64,000 nt of DNA from Cognatundibacterium crateris (GTDB taxonomy: Bacteria > Pseudomonadota > Gammaproteobacteria > Burkholderiales > Burkholderiaceae_D), in contig NZ_JAABOS010000008.1 of NCBI RefSeq assembly GCF_010078235.1, positions 124,001 to 188,000 of the forward strand, in the 5' to 3' direction. The notes under the pieces are model-generated. The model saw only the letters and a list, made by a program, of their open reading frames with translations. It made no database searches and was not told the DNA's origin. Below are positions 33,850 through 44,170 of the stretch, piece by piece. Made by a program: the position numbers and the translations under genes. Position 1 is the first letter of the stretch. Every line of letters begins with the position of its first letter.

Positions 33850-36800
33850 TCAATTCCCCTGATAATAGGTTTTCGGTACCACCGGCGGGAAAGAAACTTG
33901 CGTCTTTCTTGGCTCAAAGGTGTAGCGCAAATAAACGATACCGGCAGCATCGGTGAAATCACCCGAATTATCCACCGAGAAGCGTCCGCCGACAGAGAAG
34001 CGCGGCGTCATTAAATATTCCAGACCACCCGCCAGCTTATACTGCAGACCGGTATGACTTTGCCCAGGATAGCTGGTCGTCACATTCACCAAGGGATTTG
34101 CACCGGCAAACAATTCGAGTGCGGCCTGGTCAGCCGCGATCAGCGGATAAACCAGGGCGCTGTCTTCGCGGAAGCGCTGAATACCGATTGCAGCGCCAAG
34201 CTGATAGGCAAGGCGGCCGTTACGTCCACTCCACTCCACCGGCAGATTCACTGCCAGATACGATTGCGGACTAAAGTAACCGCCATGACCGTAAGTGAAA
34301 TAACGCAGATTCTTTTTATAGAACATGGTGTTCATACCGACACCGGCAGTCACTACATTATCCTTGGTTTTATACACACGCCAGTAAGCACCGCCACCAA
34401 GATCGAAGCCTGTGTTCTTCACCACCTGGGTGCCTTGTACGCTATAAGCGCCCAAACCACCATAGAGACCGCCGTCTTCCATGTCATAAGACAGGTCGAG
34501 GCGCGCACCATTTTTCGTTACACCGCCCCAGCTCAGACCAAACAGACTGTCTTTGGCACCTGCATACGACAAATAGCTATCGGTCACTGAGCGACGCGAC
34601 AGTTCCAGACTCAGGTTCAGGCCGTCAACAGCGGTACTCCATTTGACACCACCGACCACATTCCGGATCGGGAAGTTGATCGGACTGGAACCCACATCCA
34701 GCTTCAGTCCCGCCTCTGCCAGGGAATAACTGAGATTGAGTGCAACCCCTTTTGCGACTTGTTCTATCGAGCTGGCACTGGACAAACCCTGCTCTTTGGC
34801 GACAGCTGTAAAGGAAGTTTTTGTGAATTTAGCGCGTTCATTCAGTATCGCATTCTTAGCAAACTGACCTGCGACGTTTGTGTCGTTCAGTTGCAAAGTA
34901 CCGGCATCGATCACGACCGGAATAATCTTCAGTCCGAACTGGCCATAACCGAGCGTGGACAGTTTTGCCTCTACCGGCATTTCCACATCTTTTAACTGTG
35001 ACAAGCCGCTCTGACCGCTACGTGCGCGCGCGGATAAGCCAGCAGTGACTTCAGAGCGGTTTAACTCATTTAGGGATTCAATTTCACGTATCAGGGCAGC
35101 TTCTTCCGGACTGACATCCGGTAAGTCTTTAGACGCTTTGCGTGTGACATTCGTTGCTTGTAGTTTGCTGGCATTCGCAACTTGCGTATTCGACGCTGGA
35201 TAAGCTGGGTTGCCTGTGAGCGAAATCGGCTTCTGTGTGACAGGAGCGGCGCTTACTGTCACCGGGCTGCCAGCAGTGACAGCAGAATTGACACCAGAAT
35301 TGACCACAGCAGCTTGGGCTGAAACTCTTGACAAAGCTGGCGTCGGTGCAGCACCAGCCGCACTGACTGGAGTAGCCGGAGCAAGAACAGCAGCAGAGAC
35401 CGGGCTAAGGTTTGTGGTGACGGGCTGAGTCTGCGGCTTGCTAATGCTGCTGGCAGCGCCCGGATTCAAGCCAGGTAAGGCATGCTGTGGCCCTAATTGC
35501 GGCACTTCACGCAGTACCGGTCCCGATACTGGCTTAGCTACCGGCGTCTGCGTCTGTTGCTGCCCATCTTTGTTGGCGAAAGGATTGACCTTGAAATCGG
35601 TCACGGCAGCAGCCGGTGCTGCGGTTTCTACCAGGCGTAAGCCGTCGGCTCCTTTACCGGCCAGCGGACGCTGCGCCTGTTCCAGCGCCAGCGCTTTTTT
35701 GAAGTAGCCGAGTGCCTTACCGTTTTGTCCTTTAGCCCTTGCGACATTACCTGCCAAGGCAATGTAACGCGGATTATCCGGCTGCAAACGCATCAAGCGA
35801 TCCAGATGTTGTTCCGCACCGTTAAAGTCTTTGATGTTGATCGCAGCGAACACCAGTCCCTGCAATACTTCAGGATTATCCGGTTCAGTTTCCAATACCT
35901 TGTTGTACAAGTCTTTGGCCTGATCCAGATCACCGGCCGATGAATAAATACGTGCCAGTGTCAGCAACAGCACATTATCATCCGGCGTTTCTATCAGCAT
36001 GGGCTGGATATAGGTGTAAGCCGCCGCGAAATCACCCGCCTCGCGTGCGCGTTCGGAATAGCGCATGGCAAGTGCTTTTTGCAACTGGCGGAAAGACACT
36101 ATCTCGTCTTCACTCAGTTTAGGCATGGCAGCGACTTTACGCATGACGGCTTCCAGCTCGGCTTCCTGATTGGACTGCATCAGGGTGCTGGCATATTGCA
36201 ATAGCAAACCGGCCGTCGGTTGCTTCGTGTTTTGCACCAGCTGCCGTATCATGGAAAAACCACGTTCGCGGTCACCCAGCTTGATATACAGCGAGGCAAC
36301 CGTACCGACAAATTCAGGATCGTTGGCGGCCGTACTGTCGACAGCCGCGAGGATTTCCTTCACTTCAGCCGTTCTGCCTTTTTTATTGAGAATATCGATA
36401 CGGTCCAGCTGCACCTTCAGCCACAACCGCTTCTGCAAAGTGAACATTTCCGTCTTGCGTGAATTGGCTGGCACGCGCTCCAGTGTCATCATGCCTTCCC
36501 ACCACAGCCCCTGCATTTCACTCAGTAAGGCACTGACATACAGGGCTTCCGGATCGGGTTTCTCCACATTGGTCAGTGCATCCAGCAAAGCCCGCGCCTG
36601 TCCGGGCATATTGCGCTTCTGATACAGCTTAGCCAGACTCATACGCAGCCAGGCATCTTCGGGCTTGATCAGAATTGCGTCTTCCAGCGCACTTTGCGCC
36701 GTGGCGAAATCACCGGCGGCTTCCGCTTTTTTAGCCTTTTCTGACAACTCTTCTGCTTTAGAATTCGCCAAGATCGCGAGCTGACGTGGCAACATATACG

Positions 36801-38166
36801 GGCTCAGTGCCTCCATGTCCTTCACGCGTTTTTGCAAAGAGTAGAGACCAACCAGACCATCAAGCGCGCGCATATTGGTCTTATCTTCGTTAAAGACCCG
36901 CTTGAAATTCTCTTCCGCGCCTGCCATGTCATTTTCAGCCTGTAAGGCATCTGCCAGCTGCAAAATACCGGATGGCTCTTTGTTGTCGAGCGCAATCGCC
37001 TGCCGTAACAGGGCTATCCCTTTTTTACTGTCGCCATCTTCGAAAGCGTTACGCGCCTCCTCTATACTGGCCCAGTAATGCGCGCCATCATAGGCTTTTT
37101 TCCAGTTTAGTTTTCCTTTAGCTGAAGACAGCTGCATTGCTTTTAGCAGATATTTTCTGGACTCAATAAACTCTTCCTGACGCATCTTAACCAGACCCAT
37201 GCCGCCGTAGCCAACCGGGTCTTTAGGATGCGACTTCAGGATGGACTGGAATTCTTTTTCTGCGGTTGCCACATCATTGTCGTCCAGTGCTTTGAAGCCT
37301 ATGGTCTGTCCCTTGATGACGGGGTTTTCTATTCTTGGTTTAGCCGGGCGACGCTCTTCACGCACTTCTGCTTTGGCCTGACGGCTCATGTTATCGAGCT
37401 TATCCTGTATGGTTTTATCGTCCGGATATTTGTCGAGATAATGGCGGAAGTAACGCGCATTGCTGGTTTTCAGGCCCATCCAGCTCAGTGCTTGCCGCCA
37501 TGAGTCTCGCGCTGCCTTTGCCACATCCGGTTTAGCAGTCAGTTGCTCTAACTGCGCCATGCCCTCGGCTCGGGTCGCTTCACGATAAGTCAGCACCTGC
37601 GCATAAGCCAGTGCATAGCGAGTGTTACCTGGCTGTTCTTTCACCAGTTTTTCAAGTCCGCGCTTAGCTTCAGCATAGCCTTTTAAGGTGCCGGCCAAGG
37701 TCTGATAATACTCAGAAGCCGCATCGCCCTTGAGTTTGGACGGGTCGCCCAGCAAGCGGTAGCTTTCGACCGCAGCCTCTGCATCACCCTGCCTGGCTAA
37801 ACGCCGCGCATCGTCGATCTGGGTGCGCGCGCCGGAAGCGCCCATTCGTATCGCCTCTTCCAAAGTGCGTATCTGCGCTGCACTCGCATTGACTTCACGT
37901 AGTTTGTTCAGATGTTGCTTAGCCTGATCAGCATTTCCGCGTCTGGCTTCATACGCGCCGACTGCGACTAAAGCATGAGGGCTGGAGGGATCAATTTTGA
38001 GCAGCTTGCGCCAGGCGTCCATCGCATTATCTTCTTTGCCGCGCTGCTCCCAGAACTGTGCCGTCTCTATCAGTTTTTCATGCAAAGGGGAATTGGCAAA
38101 AGCGGGGCTGTAGCAACCCTGGATCGCAAACAGCGCGAGTACCACCGCTTTTTTATTCAAAACCAT
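33850..38166 (-). CDS. bcsC: Cellulose biosynthesis outer-membrane protein BcsC
   Basis: Exports the glucan across the periplasm and outer membrane. The 1438-residue protein has an N-terminal signal peptide (to about residue 24, AFA), a long TPR solenoid (about residues 27-830; repeats such as PGNTRYALAYAQVLTY and PDNPEVLQGLVFAAINIKD), an Ala/Pro/Val/Thr-rich linker (about 835-1010), and a C-terminal beta-barrel of the BCSC_C type (about 1015-1438). The barrel contains YDMEDGGLYGGLGAYSVQG and WRVYKTKDNVVTAGVGMN. The length exceeds the E. coli BcsC (about 1150 residues), mainly from the linker and extra TPRs. It lies 108 bp after bcsAB and one base before the small TPR gene. Confidence 0.94.
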   Translation of the reverse strand: MVLNKKAVVLALFAIQGCYSPAFANSPLHEKLIETAQFWEQRGKEDNAMDAWRKLLKIDPSSPHALVAVGAYEARRGNADQAKQHLNKLREVNASAAQIRTLEEAIRMGASGARTQIDDARRLARQGDAEAAVESYRLLGDPSKLKGDAASEYYQTLAGTLKGYAEAKRGLEKLVKEQPGNTRYALAYAQVLTYREATRAEGMAQLEQLTAKPDVAKAARDSWRQALSWMGLKTSNARYFRHYLDKYPDDKTIQDKLDNMSRQAKAEVREERRPAKPRIENPVIKGQTIGFKALDDNDVATAEKEFQSILKSHPKDPVGYGGMGLVKMRQEEFIESRKYLLKAMQLSSAKGKLNWKKAYDGAHYWASIEEARNAFEDGDSKKGIALLRQAIALDNKEPSGILQLADALQAENDMAGAEENFKRVFNEDKTNMRALDGLVGLYSLQKRVKDMEALSPYMLPRQLAILANSKAEELSEKAKKAEAAGDFATAQSALEDAILIKPEDAWLRMSLAKLYQKRNMPGQARALLDALTNVEKPDPEALYVSALLSEMQGLWWEGMMTLERVPANSRKTEMFTLQKRLWLKVQLDRIDILNKKGRTAEVKEILAAVDSTAANDPEFVGTVASLYIKLGDRERGFSMIRQLVQNTKQPTAGLLLQYASTLMQSNQEAELEAVMRKVAAMPKLSEDEIVSFRQLQKALAMRYSERAREAGDFAAAYTYIQPMLIETPDDNVLLLTLARIYSSAGDLDQAKDLYNKVLETEPDNPEVLQGLVFAAINIKDFNGAEQHLDRLMRLQPDNPRYIALAGNVARAKGQNGKALGYFKKALALEQAQRPLAGKGADGLRLVETAAPAAAVTDFKVNPFANKDGQQQTQTPVAKPVSGPVLREVPQLGPQHALPGLNPGAASSISKPQTQPVTTNLSPVSAAVLAPATPVSAAGAAPTPALSRVSAQAAVVNSGVNSAVTAGSPVTVSAAPVTQKPISLTGNPAYPASNTQVANASKLQATNVTRKASKDLPDVSPEEAALIREIESLNELNRSEVTAGLSARARSGQSGLSQLKDVEMPVEAKLSTLGYGQFGLKIIPVVIDAGTLQLNDTNVAGQFAKNAILNERAKFTKTSFTAVAKEQGLSSASSIEQVAKGVALNLSYSLAEAGLKLDVGSSPINFPIRNVVGGVKWSTAVDGLNLSLELSRRSVTDSYLSYAGAKDSLFGLSWGGVTKNGARLDLSYDMEDGGLYGGLGAYSVQGTQVVKNTGFDLGGGAYWRVYKTKDNVVTAGVGMNTMFYKKNLRYFTYGHGGYFSPQSYLAVNLPVEWSGRNGRLAYQLGAAIGIQRFREDSALVYPLIAADQAALELFAGANPLVNVTTSYPGQSHTGLQYKLAGGLEYLMTPRFSVGGRFSVDNSGDFTDAAGIVYLRYTFEPRKTQVSFPPVVPKTYYQGN

Positions 38167-38274
38167 GCAATTCCCCTATTTCTAATCTGTTTATCATTCA
38201 TGCCTGAATAGCATTGAGGCCATACGACGCAGATTGCGCAGTATGGCCTGATTAATCCGCCTAGTTTGCCTTAA

Positions 38275-41200
38275 TTATTCGTCGCTGCCATCGCCTTCGT
38301 GCAAACGCGCTGCAGCTTTGCGTTTCAAAAAGCGGAATAACAATGTCGCCGCGATCAATGACGCCAGCATCAGGAACAGGATCAACAACAACGGCTGTCC
38401 AGACAGCGTCCATTTTATCCAGGTCCACAGCGGCAGATTACCCGCGTAATACGTATCCCCAATCAGGAAACTCGCCACACGTTCACCCTTCAGTAACACC
38501 AGGTCGCCCTGGTACTTACTCTTCACATCGGCCTTGCTCAATCCGTCGGTCAGATCCAGCAAACTGCGTCCATCACCAGCCGTCAGAACGATTACATTAC
38601 GGCTACTGGATAAAGGTGACTGAAACTGCATCATGGCCCCGAAATTATTACCGGTGGCTGCCAACATTTCACCAGACCGGCGTTCAATCTCATCCAGATC
38701 CTTACCACCCCAGCGTGCCAGTACACGTAAAAATCCGGTTGGCAATTGCAAGCGATTACCAGTTTCATCCATGGTCAACGGCATGTATTTCGCCCACTGC
38801 TTCAACAAAGGCTGATTACCAGCCGTTGCAATCACCAACAACTCTTTACTGCTGTGCTTATCGACGTCCGCCCCCCGTATCAGAGTGGCATTGGTGACCG
38901 GATACCCGGTAGACTCACCCATACGTCCCATCAGATTTAAAAATACTTCCATCTCTGGAATGGTGGACCGATCCGGCATGATGATTGCCGTTTCAGACAA
39001 ATCAGCAAATCGCGTGTAAGGAAAACCTGCGTTCGCGAGATAAGCGAGATTTGGGAATGTCGCGTAATGCGGCATCTGCGAAAAATCTATCGTCGAATCC
39101 GGATCAATGGCGGAACGCACATTATCCAGATAAACGTCCTTACAGGCACCCTGCTTTGGATAGTCATAGAAGAAGTGGAATTTCAATTGGTTTTCAGCAC
39201 CAATACGGAAAATAGGCAACTGCACTTCTTCTTGCGCAAAACGATGTCCGTCTTTAAAGAACAGCATCACGGATTCTTTGATCTTGCCTTTTTCAATTTC
39301 GGCACCGGATAAAGACAATGCGCCAACAAAATCTTCGTTGATGCCGATATTGAGCGTGGATTTATCTACATTAGGGCGTGGTGTAAAGCGGTAGCGCAAA
39401 TCGATGGGCACCCCTTCTTTTTGCCAGGTAAACAAATCAGGAGCGACCCGCATATTGACCCGGATTAAATCCGGCGTCATACCACTGACTTGGAGATTTT
39501 CGTTCGGCACCAATTCGCCGAACTTCACTGGTCTGTGAGTTGGCAGCCACTTAGGTGCATCATAGGCGACACGTTGGTTGGGCTCTTTCAGATTTTTAAT
39601 CACGGCAGATGGACCAGACATGGCGACTTGTCCGAGTGTCAGTGCCTGTACCGCTGTTTTTAATTCAGTCGCGTCACGTCCCATGACCAGCAACAACTTA
39701 GTCTTTGGACTAACCGGATTCGGTACCACCATCAGAGTAGGACCATTAATGGCAGGCAGCTGGAGTCCGGCCGGTGCTTCCTTTGCAGTCGCAAAAACGA
39801 TGGCATTCCCTTTGGGCAGACCGTTCGTCGCAATCGGAAAACGTGAGCCACGGTAAGACGCGAGGTGCCCAAACCACGACGCAACGGTACCCGCATTTTT
39901 CAGCACATCGAGTGATGGAGTGGCAGGCAAAACAAAGGGTAACTCCAACAGTTTGGAATCACGCCGGTCGAAAAACGGTGCAGGCAATAAAGCCAGATCA
40001 TTGGCCAGTTCGATAGAACTGACAGTCAGCTCCAGATAGGTCGTATTGCTCAGTCGCGCCCACAAACTCGAGTGAAACGGGTCTTCACAATCACGTGTGT
40101 AGTGACCGATCAGTTTAAAACTCAGTTGATTGAAGTCTGCAAAATAACGTGGATCAATGCTGTCTTCACGAACGATGCCCTTACTGGTCTCTTTAGGCAG
40201 CGGTACCACGCTGACCAGTTCATTATTGACCAGCACTTTGATATGAGACAGGTCGGGCAGCAGTGCCGGTGAGTAGGCAATACCGTAGCGCACTTTGGCA
40301 GAAGTGATGACCTCGTCACTGCGTACTGTAAATGGGAATGAGCGCTCGCCTTCCACGCCACGCAATTCGATACCGCTTTCCTGTCCCATTTGCTTGAGGC
40401 TGATGTTGTAGACCTTTTGTCCGGACACCGCCTGCGGCACAGTGGGTTCAGCCGCTGGTTTTTCTATTTCCTCAGTTGCCGCTTCCGACATTTTGGATTT
40501 TTTAGTTTTGGCAGCAGCATCATCCGTTGCGGAGAATGACAATCCTAAAGCGATCGCGATAGCCAGGGTAGACTTAGCGGTACGTTTCCAGGGCATTTTC
40601 ATTTTCGATCTCTTCTCGTTATTCGTTGCGTTAGTAGTTGATGTGTCCATATCGCTTGTATCTTTGCTCAAATATTGTCTGATGCTGGCACCAAATCGTA
40701 TGAACCCGCTCACACTATGCATGGCAATTTCTTTCAGTCCATTGAGCGGATGATCCATATCCCGCTCGTTAGACCAGTTTAGCCAGACGTCAGCACGGCC
40801 TATGGTGCAACTGATCAGTTCCATCTGCTGCTTCATGTCCAGCTCAAGAAACTGCACACTGAGCAAGCCTTTTTTGGAAAAAATCACTTTGGCCGGAAAT
40901 ACTGATTCGCCATTGGTTCCATACAAAGAGACCATTAAGCTGGCCTCTTTTTCCATCAAAAAGCCTTCAGGCACCCGGAACGACATACCGCCCATAGAAA
41001 AATCTTCGGTCTGACAAACCAGTGAGTGCCCGGTTGGCAAACGCAGGCTGGCATTGAGCACAGCGCGTACCCGATGGGTACGGCGCACCTGCTTGGTCTC
41101 GGTCGCTACCGCCAGTGTCGCACCCAATATCACCAGGTTATAGATAGTCCATAACATATTCAGGATCACCGTGTCTAATTCGTAGGTATTCCACCACAAA

Positions 41201-42813
41201 GCACGGCCAATACCGATCAGGAAACCCAGAATATTCAAACCCAGCATGATCAGGTAGGGTTTAGAAATAACCCAGTCAAAATGTTCTTTTTCAACCAGAC
41301 CACCTTTAGCGGTCACGTTGAATTTACCAAGTTTGGGATTGATCAGCGCAACCAGCGTAGGTCGGAAAATATACCAGGCCAGCGTGGCTTCATACACTTC
41401 AGCCCAGAATGAATGCCGGTGTGCACCCTGTATCCGCGAGTTAGTCAGATTCGCATGCAATAAATGTGGCAGCGAATATGCCGCAATCGTCAGCGCGGAC
41501 GCTTTGATGATGTGGACTTCGAAAAACAGATAAGAAATGGGGGCCAGCAAAAACACCATGCGTGGCAAGCCATAGAAAAAATGCAGCATCGCATTGCTAT
41601 AACAAAGGCGCTGTCCGAAGGATAATCCCTTGCCAAGCAATGGATTATCTACCCGGAATATCTGCGCCATACCACGTGCCCAGCGAATACGCTGACCTAC
41701 GTGCGCAGACAAACTTTCGGTTGCCAGGCCGGCTGCCTGCGGAAGAGCCAGATATGCCGTGTTATAGCCTAAACGCTGCATCTTCAGGGCGGTATGCGCA
41801 TCCTCGGTCACCGTCTCAACGGCAATCCCGCCGACCTCTTCCAGACAAGTACGCCGCAAAATGGCACAGGAACCGCAGAAGAAAGTAGCATTCCAAAGAT
41901 CATTCCCATCCTGAATCAGGCCGTAAAATAACTCACCTTCATTCGGAACATTACGGAAAGTCTGCAGATTACGTTCAAACGGATCGGGCGATAAAAAATG
42001 GTGGGGGGTCTGCACCATGGCCAGCTTTGGATCAACCAGAAACCAGCCCATGGTGTACTGCAAAAAGGAACGGGTCGGCATGTGATCGCAATCAAAAATG
42101 GCAACAAACTCCCCATTTGTTCGCTTGAGCGCGGCATTAATATTGCCAGCTTTAGCGTGATTGTTATCTGCCCGTGTGAAGCATTGCACACCGATCGATG
42201 CGGCAAATTCTGCAAACTCTGGACGACGGCCGTCATCCAGAATGATGATGTTGAGCTTATCTTTGGGCCAATCGATACCCATCGCCGCCATCACCGTGGG
42301 TTTGACCACACTCAAGTCTTCGTTATAGCTGGGGATGAACAGATCAACCGTAGGCCAGCTTGAAGTATCAGCAGGGAGTATCACTGGCTTACGTTTCAAT
42401 GGCCAGGCAGTTTGCAGATAGCCCAGCAACAGAACCAGCCAGGCATAGACCTCTGCCATGATCAGCACGAGTGCAAAGAACAGATCGATGAGGTTTTCTG
42501 TATCGATGGTATAGGCAATCCGCCAATAGATGTAACGGCTGGTTGCACTCACCGAGAACATCACCATGATCAGCGAAATCAGGGTGCCGGTGTAACGGCG
42601 CAGATACATCGCAGCCAGAAAAACAATGGCAGAAAACAGCGTCTGCAAAGGCAGATCCATGGGGACACTGATCGCAGTCCAGTAGAGTAAAGCGGCAAAT
42701 ATCAGTGCCACTATGCGCGGTCCTTTCGCCTCCCATCCATGCCAGTTCACCATCGCGCGGCCAAACTCATTGAGCCGGCCATACATGTAACGGGAATTCA
42801 ATATTGAGCGCAT
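38275..42813 (-). CDS. bcsA: Cellulose synthase, fused catalytic (BcsA) and periplasmic (BcsB) subunits
   Basis: Single-chain synthase of 1512 residues. BcsA part (about 1-735): membrane helices, the GT2 domain with LDD (Asp193-Asp194), DCD (Asp241, Asp243), TED (Asp338, catalytic base) and QRIRW (Gln374-Trp378). A PilZ domain (about 575-670) keeps both c-di-GMP motifs, RRTHR and DFSMGG. BcsB part (about 738-1512): begins with a signal-peptide-like stretch MKMPWKRTAKSTLAIAIALG at residue 738, then carbohydrate-binding and flavodoxin-like domains, and ends in a single membrane anchor plus a basic tail. There is no stop between the halves; the layout resembles AcsAB of Komagataeibacter. The ATG at 42813 overlaps the bcsQ stop (TAATG); a GTG 33 bp upstream is possible but less likely. 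Confidence 0.94.
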   Translation of the reverse strand: MRSILNSRYMYGRLNEFGRAMVNWHGWEAKGPRIVALIFAALLYWTAISVPMDLPLQTLFSAIVFLAAMYLRRYTGTLISLIMVMFSVSATSRYIYWRIAYTIDTENLIDLFFALVLIMAEVYAWLVLLLGYLQTAWPLKRKPVILPADTSSWPTVDLFIPSYNEDLSVVKPTVMAAMGIDWPKDKLNIIILDDGRRPEFAEFAASIGVQCFTRADNNHAKAGNINAALKRTNGEFVAIFDCDHMPTRSFLQYTMGWFLVDPKLAMVQTPHHFLSPDPFERNLQTFRNVPNEGELFYGLIQDGNDLWNATFFCGSCAILRRTCLEEVGGIAVETVTEDAHTALKMQRLGYNTAYLALPQAAGLATESLSAHVGQRIRWARGMAQIFRVDNPLLGKGLSFGQRLCYSNAMLHFFYGLPRMVFLLAPISYLFFEVHIIKASALTIAAYSLPHLLHANLTNSRIQGAHRHSFWAEVYEATLAWYIFRPTLVALINPKLGKFNVTAKGGLVEKEHFDWVISKPYLIMLGLNILGFLIGIGRALWWNTYELDTVILNMLWTIYNLVILGATLAVATETKQVRRTHRVRAVLNASLRLPTGHSLVCQTEDFSMGGMSFRVPEGFLMEKEASLMVSLYGTNGESVFPAKVIFSKKGLLSVQFLELDMKQQMELISCTIGRADVWLNWSNERDMDHPLNGLKEIAMHSVSGFIRFGASIRQYLSKDTSDMDTSTTNATNNEKRSKMKMPWKRTAKSTLAIAIALGLSFSATDDAAAKTKKSKMSEAATEEIEKPAAEPTVPQAVSGQKVYNISLKQMGQESGIELRGVEGERSFPFTVRSDEVITSAKVRYGIAYSPALLPDLSHIKVLVNNELVSVVPLPKETSKGIVREDSIDPRYFADFNQLSFKLIGHYTRDCEDPFHSSLWARLSNTTYLELTVSSIELANDLALLPAPFFDRRDSKLLELPFVLPATPSLDVLKNAGTVASWFGHLASYRGSRFPIATNGLPKGNAIVFATAKEAPAGLQLPAINGPTLMVVPNPVSPKTKLLLVMGRDATELKTAVQALTLGQVAMSGPSAVIKNLKEPNQRVAYDAPKWLPTHRPVKFGELVPNENLQVSGMTPDLIRVNMRVAPDLFTWQKEGVPIDLRYRFTPRPNVDKSTLNIGINEDFVGALSLSGAEIEKGKIKESVMLFFKDGHRFAQEEVQLPIFRIGAENQLKFHFFYDYPKQGACKDVYLDNVRSAIDPDSTIDFSQMPHYATFPNLAYLANAGFPYTRFADLSETAIIMPDRSTIPEMEVFLNLMGRMGESTGYPVTNATLIRGADVDKHSSKELLVIATAGNQPLLKQWAKYMPLTMDETGNRLQLPTGFLRVLARWGGKDLDEIERRSGEMLAATGNNFGAMMQFQSPLSSSRNVIVLTAGDGRSLLDLTDGLSKADVKSKYQGDLVLLKGERVASFLIGDTYYAGNLPLWTWIKWTLSGQPLLLILFLMLASLIAATLLFRFLKRKAAARLHEGDGSDE

Positions 42814-43580
42814 TAGTCGATCAGCCCGAAATGAGTTTGTAGCCACTGCGCCAGATGTTGTACATCCTGCGTGGCGGAGCAGAATCGCGCATACTCGGCG
42901 ACTGGCATCTGACAGGCAAGCGCCTCCCTGACCCCTTCATCGCGATGGATCGCGGCTGGAACAAAACGCCCCCCCAATTGCGCACGTAACATGCCGTAGA
43001 CATCCCGACACAACTGTTTGGACGCGTCCATTTGGTTCAAAACAAAGCAATGTCCAAGAAAATCCTTACGTTTACCGGTATAAAACTCGAGCAGTGCTTC
43101 AATCGACGGCACAGTCGAATAAGAAGCCGCATCCGGCTTCAGGACCACCAACCCTACATGAGCAACCTGCAATACCTGCTGCAAATAGATGCTGGGCCCA
43201 GGCGGTGTATCGATCAGTACCACGGCATTTTCCTGCAAGCCCAGCGAGTTCAGATGCTGAAACAACCAGTTCGGCTGAAACTGAACACCGTGTTCAAATT
43301 GCTCACGCTCTTTTGCATTAACAATACCATAGGGAATAAAATCGACTCCAAAACGACTGACATGCATAAATGGACGCCAACCGCCGGAAGCAGCCTCAGG
43401 TCTGGCTATGCCCGAGGTTTCTTCATAGGGCATACCAAAATGTAAACGCAAGGCGTTTTGTGGATCGAGATCCAGTACCGTTATTCTTTCCCCTAATTGC
43501 GACAGTGCGGCAGCCAGATTGGCTGTTACCGTCGTTTTTCCGACGCCACCTTTGGGAGAAATAACAGCAACAACTCTCAT
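42813..43580 (-). CDS. bcsQ: Cellulose biosynthesis ATPase BcsQ (second copy, inside the bcs operon)
   Basis: MinD/ParA-type ATPase of 255 residues (BcsQ/YhjQ) that helps place or assemble the cellulose machinery at the cell pole or membrane. The deviant Walker A SPKGGVGKTT with the signature lysine is at residues 8-17, and LDLDPQNALRLHFGM and LIDTPPGPSIYLQQ carry the switch/Walker B regions. It overlaps bcsP by 4 bp upstream and shares one base with the bcsAB start (TAATG). It is clearly related to the bcsQ copy at 45057-45827, sharing the DPQNA, DTPPGPS-YL and DAASYST segments. Confidence 0.93.
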   Translation of the reverse strand: MRVVAVISPKGGVGKTTVTANLAAALSQLGERITVLDLDPQNALRLHFGMPYEETSGIARPEAASGGWRPFMHVSRFGVDFIPYGIVNAKEREQFEHGVQFQPNWLFQHLNSLGLQENAVVLIDTPPGPSIYLQQVLQVAHVGLVVLKPDAASYSTVPSIEALLEFYTGKRKDFLGHCFVLNQMDASKQLCRDVYGMLRAQLGGRFVPAAIHRDEGVREALACQMPVAEYARFCSATQDVQHLAQWLQTHFGLID

Positions 43581-44125
43581 GACCTGAATATTTTTTTGAA
43601 GAAGGATTGATTCGGTGTCTCAATACGCTTACTTTGCTCTGGTTTTTTTGCCAGGCGATCCAGTATGGCAGTGACAGAACGCTGTCTGTTTTGCCCCACG
43701 TCAGGAACGATCCCGGGTGTCGCAGCAACTGTACTAAACAAAGACTGTCCTCGCTGTGGAGACGGCGTATTGATGCCAGCAGTTTGCCTGACCTGCGTTT
43801 CAGGCTGAATTTCCGGTTGAACAAGAGGGGCAGATTTATCAAGGCGAAATAGCGGCTCTGCCTGAGCTGCTAATGCACGTGAATCCGGCGCTGTCTCTTT
43901 CAGATAAGCGGCCGCATCCTGAGTCTGTTGCGTCAATGCAGATAATGAAAATTCAGGCGCTTCGTCTGTGTCATCTTCTGCATAGGTCGCAGCATGTACA
44001 CGCACATCCCGCAGCAATGGCCAACGCTGCCTGGCCTGCTCACTGTCTACATCACGGTTAATCTCGCGATACCCGCTGGCAGACTGCCCAAATTTCTGAA
44101 ACAGATTTTTAATGTCGTCATCCAT
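43577..44125 (-). CDS. bcsP: Cellulose biosynthesis protein BcsP
   Basis: 182-residue protein with no membrane segment. The N-terminus MDDDIKNLFQKFGQSASGY is the BcsR/BcsP-type start (DDI-LF-FG-Y); RWPLLRDV follows near residue 35, and the C-terminus ends in a conserved SFFKKIFRS box. The middle is low-complexity, rich in Gln, Pro and Thr. BcsP occurs in BcsD-containing cellulose operons of beta- and gammaproteobacteria and probably helps BcsQ position the complex. The start at 44125 is preferred because GGTGA stands 5 bases upstream; an ATG 21 bp earlier has no ribosome-binding site. It overlaps bcsQ by 4 bp. Confidence 0.82.
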   Translation of the reverse strand: MDDDIKNLFQKFGQSASGYREINRDVDSEQARQRWPLLRDVRVHAATYAEDDTDEAPEFSLSALTQQTQDAAAYLKETAPDSRALAAQAEPLFRLDKSAPLVQPEIQPETQVRQTAGINTPSPQRGQSLFSTVAATPGIVPDVGQNRQRSVTAILDRLAKKPEQSKRIETPNQSFFKKIFRS

Positions 44126-44170
44126 AATATTCACCATCTTCATCATTTAGCGAAAGCATCACGCTCCATT

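Noticed and set aside
40600..40700. BcsA-BcsB fusion as a sequencing artefact
   Set aside because: Not fully excluded, but the frame is continuous with good protein-like text through the linker, and fused synthases are known in other bacteria, so I keep the fusion call.
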